From the NCBI GenBank assembly GCA_035642535.1, contig DASQSE010000097.1, forward strand, positions 32,429 to 96,428: a DNA stretch of 64,000 bases, read 5' to 3'. Origin of the DNA: Jatrophihabitans sp035642535. Lineage in GTDB: Bacteria; Actinomycetota; Actinomycetes; Mycobacteriales; Jatrophihabitantaceae. Both the position numbers and the translations under genes were made by a program. The notes below the pieces were generated by a model, which did not search any database, was not told the origin of the DNA, and saw nothing but the letters and a program-made list of their open reading frames with translations. Shown in pieces: positions 35,458 through 44,153 of this stretch (its first letter is position 1; each line of letters begins with the position of its first letter).

Positions 35458-35514
35458 CTTCGGGAACGGCCGGACCAAATTGGCGCCCTCGTTTTGGTTC
35501 GCCCACGCCCGAAG
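35458..35514. repeat. 57-bp imperfect palindrome, left copy of locus A
   Basis: Left arm 35458-35478 (begins CTTCGGGAACGG, ends GGACCAA), 15-nt loop 35479-35493, right arm 35494-35514 (begins TTGGTTCG, ends CCCGAAG). The arms pair at 16 of 21 positions plus one G-U. The same 57 bp recurs as a direct copy at 36643-36699 (52 of 57 identical), on the other side of the nuclease-like gene. Shared flanks extend a few bases (CA before, CCGG after). It lies about 75 bp from the SARP-type regulator start and 59 bp before the nuclease-like gene. Confidence 0.85.
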
Positions 35515-35573
35515 CCGGAAGTGCGGCTGTGGAAACCGGGATGTGGAACGTCGGTGCGTCGCAGGCTTGTCGG

Positions 35574-36623
35574 ATGGAGCCCGACCCCGATTGGTATCTC
35601 GAGCACGTCGTCGTCGCGTCCGGACCTGAGCGAGCCCTGGTCGGCCCGGTGCGGCAGCACCAGGCCGCGTGGCTCGCCACCGCTCGGCACGCGCGCGAAA
35701 CCGCAGGCGAACTCCGCGCGGCGGTCGAGCTATCGCTGCGCCAGGGATTTGTTCTGACGCCTGACGACCTGCGTCGGCTGCATGTTGCTCCCGCTATTCC
35801 GCGCCGGCTTGTTCGGCGCCGCGAGTGGAGCCGACCGCGACGCGGAACGATCTCCCCACTTCCCCTCGCCGACGGGGGCCACTCCGGGACATGCCACGAA
35901 ATCGCGGCGGCCGCAGCGGCGCTTGTCTGGCCCGGGATGACGATCAGTCACGCCAGCGCGACCGCGATCCGCGGCTTGCCGCTCTTGAAGCCGCCGGGCC
36001 GGCCGACGTTGACAGTCGACCACTGGTATCGCTCCTGCACTCGCGACGACATCCGACTGCACATCGCTGCTCTTTGGCGGGACGACTTCGACGATTGGTT
36101 CGGAGCACCCATCACCACGATCCCGCGGACGATCATCGATCTGGCCCGCGCGCGAGGTGTACGCGACGGGCTCGTAGCGGCAGATGCAGCGTTGCATGAG
36201 CACCTGACGACGCCCGCAGAGCTGCGGCGGGTGCTCGCGAGACAACGTGGCTGGCCGGGCGTGCAAGCCGCGCGCCGGGCAATTGATCTCGCCGATCATC
36301 GGGCCGAATCGCCACTCGAATCGTTGGCCCGGCTCTGCCTGATCGACGGTGGCCTTCCCACACCGGAACTGCAGGTCTGGATCGACACCGCCGTGCGTCC
36401 CTATCGAGTGGACATGCTCTTCCGTGCCCAGCGAGTGATCGTCGAACTCGACGGCTTGGGCAAGTACCGAGGCGATCCGCGCGCCCTCGCGGAAGAGAAG
36501 ATCCGCCAGGAGCACCTTGAGCGGGCGGGTTACCGCGTCGTCCGGCTCCTTTGGGACGACATCGTCCGGCGTCCCGCCGAATCGGTGGCGCGGGTTCGCG
36601 CCGCCCTCGCAGCGCGCGGCTGA
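35574..36623 (+). CDS. AbiEi-like winged helix fused to DUF559/Vsr-like nuclease domain (locus A)
   Basis: 349 residues. An N-terminal MEPDPDWYLEHV motif is shared with the paralog at 50728. About residues 50-100 resemble the AbiEi-type antitoxin winged helix (SLRQGFVLTPDDLRRLHVAP). About 250-345 form a DUF559/Vsr-like PD-(D/E)XK domain with Asp280 (RVDML), Glu291 and Asp293 (VELDG) and Lys297 (GKY), then RVVRLLWDDI. The catalytic pattern appears intact. The ATG at 35574 was fixed by alignment to the paralog. Its function is unknown: such genes are common in actinobacteria and may be nucleases of selfish or defence units. It is flanked by palindromes at 59 bp upstream and 19 bp downstream. 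CTGTGGA (35527-35533) upstream is also found before the paralog. Confidence 0.85.
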   Translation: MEPDPDWYLEHVVVASGPERALVGPVRQHQAAWLATARHARETAGELRAAVELSLRQGFVLTPDDLRRLHVAPAIPRRLVRRREWSRPRRGTISPLPLADGGHSGTCHEIAAAAAALVWPGMTISHASATAIRGLPLLKPPGRPTLTVDHWYRSCTRDDIRLHIAALWRDDFDDWFGAPITTIPRTIIDLARARGVRDGLVAADAALHEHLTTPAELRRVLARQRGWPGVQAARRAIDLADHRAESPLESLARLCLIDGGLPTPELQVWIDTAVRPYRVDMLFRAQRVIVELDGLGKYRGDPRALAEEKIRQEHLERAGYRVVRLLWDDIVRRPAESVARVRAALAARG

Positions 36624-36642
36624 CTAGCTGGTTTTCGGCGCA

Positions 36643-36699
36643 CTTCGGGAACGGCCGGACCAAGTTGACGCCCTCGTTTTGGTTCGCGCATGCCCGAAC
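36643..36699. repeat. 57-bp imperfect palindrome, right copy of locus A
   Basis: Direct copy of 35458-35514 with an identical left arm, two loop changes and three right-arm changes. Arms are 36643-36663 and 36679-36699 with a 15-nt loop. It begins 19 bp after the stop of the nuclease-like gene and ends 26 bp before the end of the convergent phosphoesterase gene, so a terminator role is possible as well as a mobile-element end. Confidence 0.85.
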
Positions 36700-36725
36700 C
36701 CGGCTGTAGGCGACCAGCGCCGGCG

Positions 36726-38429
36726 CTACTCGACGCGGCGGGCGGCTGCTTCGGAGGCGGCGGCATCCACCGCCGCGGCGACCCGGCTGCGCGGCTTGCC
36801 GCCGGTCACCACAGGCAGCGCGGCACCGCGCTCGACGGTCGACGCATCGAAGGTCGCCGGGCTCTCGGTTGCCGCCATCGGCCCGCTCGGAACGCCGCGC
36901 GCCGGCGACGTCTCCTGGTGCGGCATCGAGTTCGGCGGCACCGGGTACGTGTCCAAGCCGTCGCTCGACAGGAAGGTGCCGAGCAGCGTGTCGACGCCGA
37001 CCTTGCACTCCAGCAGCGCGTTGACCGCGTCCGGCCCGGTCGCGGGCAACGTCGGCTTGCCGGCGTTCGGGGCAGCCGCGAAGTTGAACGCGGACGTCAT
37101 GTCGCCGACCGTCGCCCGCCGCCACGCCGACAGATTCGGGACCTGCACGCCGTACCGGGCCTCGACCAGCCGCAGCTGCGACGTGTGGTCGAACACCTCC
37201 GAGGCCACCAACCCGCCACGGGTGTACGGCGAGATCACCAGGCCGGGCACCCGGAAGCCGAGCCCGATCGGCCCGGCGATCCCCATCGAGTCCGAGACTC
37301 CGCTCAGCGGGACGGTGACGTACTCGCCCGGTGTGCCGGGCGGCGCGGTCGGCGGCGCGACGTGATCGAAGAAGCCGCCGTTCTCGTCGTAGCTGATGAT
37401 CAGCGCCGTCTTCTCCCAGACGGCCGGATTGGAGGTCAGGATGTCCAGCACCTTGACGATCCCCTGGGCGCCGAACGCGGGCGGTAGCGCCGGGTGCTCA
37501 CAGTCGAGGAGTGCAGGAATCACCCAGGACACCGCGGGCAGCCGGTTGTTCTGCACGTCGTCGCGGAACGTGTACGGGAACGTCGGGCGGATGCCGCGCT
37601 GGTAGAGATCGGAGCCGCGGTCCTGGAAGTTCTTGAACGCGCCGAGCATGCCGGACAGCACGGCCTCGGAGACGATCGGCACGTCCTTGTTCGTGTAGAC
37701 CTTCCAGGTCACGCCGGCGTCCTGCAGCGCCTCCGGATACGTCGGCCACGAGTAGACGTTCTTCGGGACGAGGGTCGGCGTCTCGAGCAGCGGTCCGCCG
37801 TTGTGACCGTCCGGGTCGATGGTGCCGCTGATCCAGTACAGCCGGTTCGGGTCGGTCGGCCCGAGCACGGAGCAGAAGTAGTGATCGCAAATCGTGAACG
37901 CGTCGGCCAACCCGTAGTGCACGGGAAGATCGGCACGGGTGTAGTACCCCATCGTCGCCGGACCGTTGCCCACGCCCTCATTCGCCAAGTGCACCTTGAC
38001 CCACTGGTCCATCGCGCCGTTGTTCCAGCACTGGTGCTGCGCACCCCAGTCGTGCGTCGGGTCGTTGATGCACTCGCCGTCCAGCGTCGGCCCGCGCGTG
38101 GTGTCGAGCCGCAACGGCACGAGGTAGTTGCTGTCGGAGGCCATGTGCGTAGTCGGGTCGTAGCCGAACTGGTGGAAGGCCGGCGACGGGTCGTCGAAGC
38201 CGCGCACCCCGGACAACGTTCCGAAGTAGTGGTCGAACGAGCGGTTTTCCTGCATCAGGAAGACGAAGTGCTCGATGTCGGCGAGCGATCCGGTACCGGC
38301 CGGATCCGCCGCGTACGCGCGCTCGATCACCGGCCCGGCCGCGCCCGCCAAGGCGGCAATTGCCGACGCGCCGCCCGCTGCCGCGACCGCCGCCAGGAAC
38401 TCCCGGCGCGACATTCCCGCCAAACCCAT
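36726..38429 (-). CDS. Tat-exported phospholipase C / phosphoesterase
   Basis: 567 residues. A twin-arginine signal (MSRREFLAAVAAAGGASAIA) is followed by the alkaline-phosphatase-superfamily phosphoesterase domain of bacterial phospholipase C/acid phosphatase AcpA. Motifs seen are IEHFVFLMQENRSFDHYFGTL, with the metal-binding ENRSFD, ICDHYFCSVLGPTDPNR, LIISYDENGGFFDHV and SPYTRGG. It would hydrolyse phosphate esters such as phosphatidylcholine outside the membrane, perhaps for phosphate scavenging. ATG 38429 was chosen over GTG 38438 because AAGGGAG lies 8 nt upstream. The protein ends in an Ala-rich tail after the domain. Confidence 0.93.
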   Translation of the reverse strand: MGLAGMSRREFLAAVAAAGGASAIAALAGAAGPVIERAYAADPAGTGSLADIEHFVFLMQENRSFDHYFGTLSGVRGFDDPSPAFHQFGYDPTTHMASDSNYLVPLRLDTTRGPTLDGECINDPTHDWGAQHQCWNNGAMDQWVKVHLANEGVGNGPATMGYYTRADLPVHYGLADAFTICDHYFCSVLGPTDPNRLYWISGTIDPDGHNGGPLLETPTLVPKNVYSWPTYPEALQDAGVTWKVYTNKDVPIVSEAVLSGMLGAFKNFQDRGSDLYQRGIRPTFPYTFRDDVQNNRLPAVSWVIPALLDCEHPALPPAFGAQGIVKVLDILTSNPAVWEKTALIISYDENGGFFDHVAPPTAPPGTPGEYVTVPLSGVSDSMGIAGPIGLGFRVPGLVISPYTRGGLVASEVFDHTSQLRLVEARYGVQVPNLSAWRRATVGDMTSAFNFAAAPNAGKPTLPATGPDAVNALLECKVGVDTLLGTFLSSDGLDTYPVPPNSMPHQETSPARGVPSGPMAATESPATFDASTVERGAALPVVTGGKPRSRVAAAVDAAASEAAARRVE

Positions 38430-38523
38430 CCCGATCACTCCCTTCCGTCGCGAACGCTAACGAGAGGTGGTGGCAGGCGCCATTCGAAGCGGTGCACGGA
38501 GGGCATCGGGAAGGATGGGCCGC

Positions 38524-38928
38524 ATGCGCAGCGAGACGATCACGATTCGTACCGGCGGCGACGCGCGCGTCCACGACCTCACCGACGACTGCGCAGGCTT
38601 CGTCGACCGTGAGCAGGACGGCCTGCTGCACGTGTTCGTGCCGCACGCGACGGCCGGGCTCGCCATCCTCGAGACCGGCGCCGGCAGCGACGACGACCTG
38701 CTCGCCGCCCTCGACGAACTGCTGCCCCGGGACGAGCGTTGGCGGCACCGGCACGGCAGCAAGGGGCACGGCCGCGACCACGTGTTGCCGGCGCTCATCT
38801 CTCCGTCGCTCAGCGTTCCGGTGATGTCCGGGACGCTGCTGCTCGGCACGTGGCAGTCGATCTGCCTCGTCGACACGAACGTCGACAACACCAATCGGAC
38901 TGTCCGGCTGTCCTTCCTCGCCTGCTGA
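38524..38928 (+). CDS. YjbQ/UPF0047 family protein
   Basis: 134 residues. The family pattern is clear: LHVFVPHATAGLAILETG with the conserved His, HGSKGHGRDHVLPALISPSLSVPVMSG and LGTWQSICLVDTN. YjbQ proteins bind a metal and E. coli YjbQ has weak thiamine-phosphate synthase activity; the physiological role is unclear. The ATG at 38524 has GGGAAGG 9 nt upstream. Single gene, divergent from the phosphoesterase and convergent with the MBL gene. Confidence 0.9.
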   Translation: MRSETITIRTGGDARVHDLTDDCAGFVDREQDGLLHVFVPHATAGLAILETGAGSDDDLLAALDELLPRDERWRHRHGSKGHGRDHVLPALISPSLSVPVMSGTLLLGTWQSICLVDTNVDNTNRTVRLSFLAC

Positions 38929-38936
38929 CCGTTCGC

Positions 38937-39689
38937 CTATATCTCGAAGACCGCGTCGGGGTGCGCCGTCTCGATCGGCCCGTCGAACGCCTCGGCGGCG
39001 TCATCTGCCGCGCCCTGCACCGAGTTCCACGGCGGGACGTGCGTGACGATCAACCGCTCGACGCCGGCTTTGTCCGCGTGCTCGCCGGCCATCTGTCCGG
39101 TGAGGTGCAGGTCCGGGATGAGCTCCTCGTCGGCGGCCACGGACGCCTCGCAGAGCAGCACGTCCGCCCCGTCGGCCAGCCGGACGAGTTCGGCAGACTC
39201 CCCCGTGTCGGCCGAATACGCCAGGCTGCGTCCGCCGTGCTCGATCCGTACGGCGTTCGTCGGCGTCGGATGGTTCATCGGCGCGTAGGACATCCGGAAC
39301 GGCCCGAGCTCGGACTCTGCCGGCGTGGCGAACGTGAAGATCTCGTGCAAGCTGAGCTTGCGGGCCAGTGGGTCGTAGGCGGCCTCGAGCCGGTCACGGG
39401 TGCCTGCGACGCCCACCAGCGGGATGCGCCCGTCCGATCGGACGAAGCCTTCCCGGCCGTACCGCAGCGCGACGATGTAGGCGGTGAGGTCGATGCAGTG
39501 GTCGGCGTGCAGGTGCGAGACCACGATCGCGTCGACGTCGCACGGCCGCACGTGACGCTGCAGCGCGCCGAATGCGCCGTGCCCGAGATCGAGCAGCAGT
39601 CGATACCCGTCGGCCTCGACGAGATAGCCGGACGCCGGCGAGTTCGGTCCAGGCACGCTCCCCGAGCAGCCGAGCACAGTCAGCTTCAC
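38937..39689 (-). CDS. MBL-fold hydrolase, Rv1339-like (class II cAMP phosphodiesterase type)
   Basis: 250 residues from a GTG overlapping the MurI stop (GTGA). The metal site is VVSHLHADHCIDL, preceded by LLLDLGHGAFGALQRHV and followed by GRSLAYSADTGES and VERLIVTHVPPW. In mycobacteria the gene at this place after murI (Rv1339) encodes an atypical cAMP phosphodiesterase, so orthology by position and motif is likely. It acts in the cytoplasm. Last gene of the rhomboid-murI-MBL operon. Confidence 0.88.
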   Translation of the reverse strand: MKLTVLGCSGSVPGPNSPASGYLVEADGYRLLLDLGHGAFGALQRHVRPCDVDAIVVSHLHADHCIDLTAYIVALRYGREGFVRSDGRIPLVGVAGTRDRLEAAYDPLARKLSLHEIFTFATPAESELGPFRMSYAPMNHPTPTNAVRIEHGGRSLAYSADTGESAELVRLADGADVLLCEASVAADEELIPDLHLTGQMAGEHADKAGVERLIVTHVPPWNSVQGAADDAAEAFDGPIETAHPDAVFEI

Positions 39690-40513
39690 AGGGTGGCACC
39701 TCCGAGTGCGGGTACGACGGCGTCGATCTCCGGGCCGAGGAAGCGGCGGCTCAACCGGGCGAACGCGTCGGCCGCGCCGGTTGCGCGGAACACGTGCTGC
39801 GGCGCAGGCGCGTCGTCCGGGCGCAGCAGCTCGGCTTCGGTCAGCACCCGGTAGACGTCCTTCGCGGTCTCGTCCGCACTCGACACCAGCGTGACCGAAT
39901 CACCCATCACGACCGACAACAGACCGGTCAGCATCGGGTAGTGCGTACAGCCGAGGACCAGTGTGTCCACGCCGGCGGCGTTCAGTGGCGCGAGATACGA
40001 CTCGGCCAGGCCGAGCAGCTGCCGGCCGCTCGTGACTCCGCGCTCGACGAACTCGGCGAAGCGCGGGCACGCCGCCGCGGTGACAGTGACCCCGGACGCG
40101 GCGGCGAACGCGTCCTGATAGGCACCGCTCGTCACCGTGGCGACCGTGCCGATGACCCCGATCTGCCCGTTGCGCGTGGCCGCCACCGCGCGCCGCACGG
40201 CGGGCAGGATCACCTCCACGACGGGCACGTCATACCGCTCGCGGGCGTCGCGCAGGCATGCCGCGCTGGCGCTGTTGCAGGCGATCACGAGCGCCTTGCC
40301 GCCCGAGGTCACCAGCTCGTCCATCAGCGCGAGCGCATGCGAGCGGACCTCGGCGATCGGCTTGGGACCGTACGGGCTGTTCGCGGTGTCCCCGACGTAG
40401 TGCAGCGCCTCGTGCGGCAACTGGTCGAGGACGGCGCGGGCCACGGTGAGCCCACCGACGCCGGAGTCGACCATGCCGATCGGGGCATCGAGCTGGGGGC
40501 GCACGCCGGTCAC
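39686..40513 (-). CDS. murI: Glutamate racemase
   Basis: 275 residues from a GTG one base after the rhomboid stop. MurI converts L- to D-glutamate for peptidoglycan. The substrate motif is IGMVDSGVGGLTVAR, with catalytic Cys79 in VIACNSASAA and the second Cys in LVLGCTHYPML; the ALHYVGDTANSPYG motif is also present. It is translationally coupled on both sides, as part of the conserved actinobacterial rhomboid-murI-MBL run. Confidence 0.97.
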   Translation of the reverse strand: MTGVRPQLDAPIGMVDSGVGGLTVARAVLDQLPHEALHYVGDTANSPYGPKPIAEVRSHALALMDELVTSGGKALVIACNSASAACLRDARERYDVPVVEVILPAVRRAVAATRNGQIGVIGTVATVTSGAYQDAFAAASGVTVTAAACPRFAEFVERGVTSGRQLLGLAESYLAPLNAAGVDTLVLGCTHYPMLTGLLSVVMGDSVTLVSSADETAKDVYRVLTEAELLRPDDAPAPQHVFRATGAADAFARLSRRFLGPEIDAVVPALGGATL

Positions 40514-41169
40514 GATACGGCGGAGCGCCGCGGCAACCGGGTCTCACCCCCGCGCGGGTGCAACAGGGCACCCGCGCCCACGCCGGCCGCGAAGCCGCAC
40601 ACGTGCGCCTGCCAGGCCGTGTCCGAGTTGACGGACGGGAAGAGCCCGAACAGCAGGGTGCCGAAGAAGAGCAGGACGAGGACGGCGACCACGATCCACC
40701 TGAGCTTGCGCGAGAAGTACGCGCGGGCGAGCAGATAGCCGAGCCAGCCGAAGACCATGCCGCTGGCGCCGACGATGACGGTGTCCGTGGGTCCGAGCAG
40801 CCAGGTCAGCAGCCCGCCTCCGACGACGACGAGCGCGGTGACCGTGACCCACGTGCGCACCCCGGACAGGAGCAGCACCCATCCGACGAGCACGACGGGG
40901 ACGGTGTTGGCGAGCATGTGGCCGTAGCTGGTGTGCAGGAACGGCATCGTCAACACGCCCCACAGCCCATCGAGCTCGCGCGGTTTCACGCCGAACCGGT
41001 CGAGGCGGTAGTCGTCGGCGGCGTTCAGGAGCTGGACGGCCCACAGCAGCACGCCGACCGACGCCATCACGATCAGCGCGCCGGTCCAGCTTTGCGGGTC
41101 GAACGCCGGCTCGGTCCGGCTCGGCTCCTCGCGCCGCGGGAACGGCTGCGGTCTGGGCCGGTCCACCAC
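40510..41169 (-). CDS. Rhomboid-family intramembrane serine protease
   Basis: 219 residues with six or seven membrane segments. The catalytic Ser lies in VIVGASGMVFGWLGYLLA (GxSG) and the catalytic His in AWQAHVCGFAAGVGAGALL (AHxxGxxxG); an HTSYGHMLANTVP motif precedes. It corresponds to mycobacterial Rv1337. GTG 41169 is the most upstream plausible start (GTG 41166 is the alternative); the longer open frame upstream is a shadow of the molybdopterin enzyme. It ends one base before murI. Confidence 0.93.
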   Translation of the reverse strand: MVDRPRPQPFPRREEPSRTEPAFDPQSWTGALIVMASVGVLLWAVQLLNAADDYRLDRFGVKPRELDGLWGVLTMPFLHTSYGHMLANTVPVVLVGWVLLLSGVRTWVTVTALVVVGGGLLTWLLGPTDTVIVGASGMVFGWLGYLLARAYFSRKLRWIVVAVLVLLFFGTLLFGLFPSVNSDTAWQAHVCGFAAGVGAGALLHPRGGETRLPRRSAVS

Positions 41170-41192
41170 GACGTCGAGCCTAATCGGACGGG

Positions 41193-42728
41193 TCAGGCGG
41201 TGGCTTGCACCGTAATCGTGTGCAGCCCGGTCGCGCCGGACGGGAACGGGCTGTGCTCGTCGACCGACTGAGGATTGCCCCGCGCGTCCGTCGCGCGCAC
41301 CTGGAGCCGGTACTCGCCGGAGCGCGGCGGCGTCCACGGCAGGTACCACTGCCGCCAGGTGTCCGTGGAGGCAACGGTGGCCAGCCGCGCGGCCTGCCAA
41401 GGGCCGTCGTTCACCTGCACCTCGACCTTCGACACACCGACGTGCTGATCCCACGCGACTCCGGCGACGGCGACCTCCGTGCCGACCGAGACGACGGCGT
41501 GATTGCGCGGTGTGTCGATGCGCGATTCGAGCTGGATCGACGGGCGTGCCGCCCACCCGCCCTGCACCCAGTACGCCTGCTTCGCGGCGAACGTGGTGGC
41601 CTCGATGTCGACGATCCATTTGCAGGCCGACACGTACCCGTACAGCCCGGGCACCACGGTGCGCGCCGGGAAGCCGTGTTCGATCGGCAGCGGCTCGCCG
41701 TTCATGCCGATCGCGAGCAGCGCATCCCGGCCGTCCATGACGACCGCGGTCGGCGCGCCGAAGGTGTAGCCGTCGTCGGACGTCAGCAGCAGTTGGTCGC
41801 ACGCCTGCTGCAGACCGGCCTCGCGCAGCAGGTCGGCCAGCCGGGTGCCGCGGAACAGCGCGTTGCTGATCAACTTGCCGCCGACCGGGTTGGACACGCA
41901 GCACAGCGTGATCCACTTGTCGATCATCGGACGGGCCTGCAGCTCGTCCCACGTCAGCGTGATCTCGCGATCGACCATGCCGTGAATGCGCAGCCGCCAC
42001 TTGTCCGGATCGACCTGCGGAACGCTCAACGCAGTGTCGATCCGGTAAAACTTGTCGTTCGGCGTCGCCCAGGGAACGCCACTCTTGCCCAGCTCGACGC
42101 CGGACGGCACACCGCTCGCCGGAGGCAGCTTGATCTTGCTGCGCTTGCCCGCCACGCTGAACTTCGCGTCCTGCGCCGCCCGGCCGGCGAATCCGGTCAG
42201 CGCCGCCAGCGCTGCGGCCGCCGCGCTGCCGATGATGAACAGCCGCCGGTCCGGCAGCAGCGAGCCCTGCTCCGGATCGTCGCGCGCCGGGCCGCCGGCC
42301 ATCCGCACCAGCACGACCAGCGCCGCCGCCGACGCGATAATTCCGGCGATCGTCGGCACGACGTCGCTGCCCCTGCTGCCCTTCGCGATGAGCGCGCAGT
42401 AGACGCCGAAGGCACCGAGGGCCGCGACGCCGATCAGCCCGGCGTAGATGTTGCGGATGGCCAGCGCGCCGAACGCCGCGCCCAGCAACGCGAGCAGCAC
42501 GACGATGCCGACGATCAACAGCGTCTTGTCGTTCGTCCCGACGCTGTTGATCGTCGGACGCTTCCACGACTCGGGCGTGAGGACGATGATCCCGTTGCCG
42601 ACGGCGATGATCGGTGCGGCGGCGGGCCGCACGAATACCGCGACGAGCTCGCCGACGCCGACCGCCACAGCCGCGCTGAGCAGCCCGACGAGCCAGCCGA
42701 TGGGTTGCCGAGTACGCACGACGACCAT
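41193..42728 (-). CDS. Membrane-anchored molybdopterin oxidoreductase (sulfite-oxidase-like)
   Basis: 511 residues. About four membrane segments lie in the first ~185 residues (GWLVGLLSAAVAVGVGELVA, LLIVGIVVLLALLGAAFGAL and two more). A sulfite-oxidase-type molybdopterin domain follows, with the molybdenum-ligating Cys277 in ITLCCVSNPVGG, and RIHGMVDREITLTWDEL and HGFPARTVVPGLYGYVSACKWI motifs. A C-terminal Mo-co dimerisation Ig-like domain (RIDTPRNHAVVSVGTEVAVAGVAWDQHVGV) ends the protein. It would oxidise or reduce a small substrate on the outer face; the electron partner is not seen. It sits between the CysM and rhomboid blocks, 23 bp from the latter. Confidence 0.93.
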   Translation of the reverse strand: MVVVRTRQPIGWLVGLLSAAVAVGVGELVAVFVRPAAAPIIAVGNGIIVLTPESWKRPTINSVGTNDKTLLIVGIVVLLALLGAAFGALAIRNIYAGLIGVAALGAFGVYCALIAKGSRGSDVVPTIAGIIASAAALVVLVRMAGGPARDDPEQGSLLPDRRLFIIGSAAAAALAALTGFAGRAAQDAKFSVAGKRSKIKLPPASGVPSGVELGKSGVPWATPNDKFYRIDTALSVPQVDPDKWRLRIHGMVDREITLTWDELQARPMIDKWITLCCVSNPVGGKLISNALFRGTRLADLLREAGLQQACDQLLLTSDDGYTFGAPTAVVMDGRDALLAIGMNGEPLPIEHGFPARTVVPGLYGYVSACKWIVDIEATTFAAKQAYWVQGGWAARPSIQLESRIDTPRNHAVVSVGTEVAVAGVAWDQHVGVSKVEVQVNDGPWQAARLATVASTDTWRQWYLPWTPPRSGEYRLQVRATDARGNPQSVDEHSPFPSGATGLHTITVQATA

Positions 42729-42771
42729 CGTTGCAGCGCGCGCCGCAGAAGTTCCTTACGAACGAAGGACG

Positions 42772-43515
42772 TCAGCCACCCGAGCCGCTGCTACCGTCGC
42801 CCGAGCTGCCGTCCGACCCGCCTCCGCCGTCCGACCCGCCTCCGCCGTCCGAGCCGCCGTCCGAGCCGCCGTCCGAGCTCGCCCCGCCGTCTTCGGACGT
42901 GCTCGAACTAGGACTGCCGGAGTCCGACGAACCGCCGCCGCCCGAGTCGCGGCCCGAATCGGACTCACCGCCGCCGGAGCTGTCCTCCGCACCGCCGTCG
43001 CGCCGGTCGCCGGCACCGCCGTCGTCGCCGGGGTCGATGTCGTGTCGTGGTTCACCGCGGTCGTCGCGGGGCTCGTCCGGTGCGGCCGGCGCGCTCGGCG
43101 TCGTGTCCGTCGGCTTCGGCGGGGCGGGATGCCCGCGCCGCGCGTCGATGTGCAGCGGCGTGATCGTGTTGATGATGTCGGTGACAACTTCCTGCGCCGG
43201 ACCTGGCAACGCGTCATTTGCCGCCGCCACGCCGGAGAAGGCCAACGTGGACGTCGTCGCCATTGCGATCCCGACGCCGACCTGGACATGCCTGCGCCGC
43301 CTGCGCGGACGCGTCAGATCGGCTTCCGGCAAGCCCTCCGCGAAAAGCTGCGCGAGCGGCGCCGATGGTTCCGGAGACCGCCACGCTGCGGCGCCGCGCA
43401 GCTCCAGGAGCGCCGCGGCCAGTGGGCCGGCTGCGTCGCCCGTACCGCGCAGCAGCGCTTCGACGACCTCGTCGTCGAAGCGAGCGTCGCCAGCCGGCCG
43501 AGTGGTCTCGCTCAT
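42772..43515 (-). CDS. Probable anti-sigma factor with TM and Gly/Ser/Asp-rich exterior
   Basis: 247 residues. The N-terminal ~80 residues (FDDEVVEALLRGTGDAAGPLAAALLELRG) resemble a cytoplasmic sigma-binding region. RPRRRRR precedes one membrane segment (VQVGVGIAMATTSTLAFSGVA, about 75-97), and the remaining ~150 residues are low-complexity Asp/Gly/Ser/Pro predicted to be outside. Its start overlaps the sigma factor stop (ATGA), the usual arrangement for a sigma/anti-sigma pair. No zinc-binding ZAS motif (HxxxCxxC) is present. The role is inferred mainly from position and topology. Confidence 0.65.
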   Translation of the reverse strand: MSETTRPAGDARFDDEVVEALLRGTGDAAGPLAAALLELRGAAAWRSPEPSAPLAQLFAEGLPEADLTRPRRRRRHVQVGVGIAMATTSTLAFSGVAAANDALPGPAQEVVTDIINTITPLHIDARRGHPAPPKPTDTTPSAPAAPDEPRDDRGEPRHDIDPGDDGGAGDRRDGGAEDSSGGGESDSGRDSGGGGSSDSGSPSSSTSEDGGASSDGGSDGGSDGGGGSDGGGGSDGSSGDGSSGSGG

Positions 43516-44114
43516 GACAGGCGGGTAATCGAATCGATGGCTGCGCCGGTTACGCCGCCGGCCTGCTCGAGCTGCGCGCGCAGCGCGATCAGCGCGCGGC
43601 GTTGCAGCTGCTTCACCGAACCGACGGAGCGGCCCATGACGCGCGCGGTCTGCTCCAGGTCGAGGTCGGCGGCGACCCGCAGCGCGAGTACATCGCGATG
43701 ATCCGGCCGCAGCCCGGCCAGCAGTTCGAGGATCCCCTCGCTGCCGATCCGGGCCAGCGCATCCTGTTCGGCGGAGGCGGCCACGCCGGCATGGCTGCGC
43801 GGGTCGAACTCGATGACGGCCGGTCGCCTGGTGCGCTGCCGCGCGTCGTCGACGACCCGGGCATGCGCGACGGAGAACACGAAGGTCCGCAGCCCGGCGA
43901 CGCCGCCGGTCAGATCGCGCAGCTTCGGTAGCAGCGCCAGGAAGACATCGCTCGTCACGCTGTCCGGATCGCTCACCCCGCGGGCGGTCACATACCCGGC
44001 GACCACCGGCGACAGCTCCCGCCAGATAACCGCGAAAGCGTCCCCGTCACCGCATTGCGCGGCGGCGAGGACGCCTTCGTCCAGCCGGCCTGCCACACTG
44101 CCCTTCCCGGTCAC
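43512..44114 (-). CDS. ECF-like sigma-70 family RNA polymerase sigma factor
   Basis: 200 residues. Region 2 is seen as GDGDAFAVIWRELSPVVAGYVTARGVSDPDSVTSDVFLALL with FVFSVAHARVVDDARQRTRR, and region 4 as LLAGLRPDHRDVLALRVAADLDLEQTARVMGRSVGSVKQLQRRAL, described in parts. It lies 39 nt downstream of a secreted acidic protein gene and overlaps a putative anti-sigma gene. Likely a membrane- or envelope-signal-responsive sigma factor controlling at least its own operon. Confidence 0.9.
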   Translation of the reverse strand: MTGKGSVAGRLDEGVLAAAQCGDGDAFAVIWRELSPVVAGYVTARGVSDPDSVTSDVFLALLPKLRDLTGGVAGLRTFVFSVAHARVVDDARQRTRRPAVIEFDPRSHAGVAASAEQDALARIGSEGILELLAGLRPDHRDVLALRVAADLDLEQTARVMGRSVGSVKQLQRRALIALRAQLEQAGGVTGAAIDSITRLS

Positions 44115-44153
44115 CAGACAGGAACGGGAAACCGCCTTATCGGGTTCAACAGG

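Noticed and set aside
35458..36699. Locus A as a classical insertion sequence or integron cassette
   Set aside because: The repeats are direct palindromes rather than terminal inverted repeats, and no transposase or integrase motif exists in the enclosed gene. A DUF559-type nuclease fold is seen instead.
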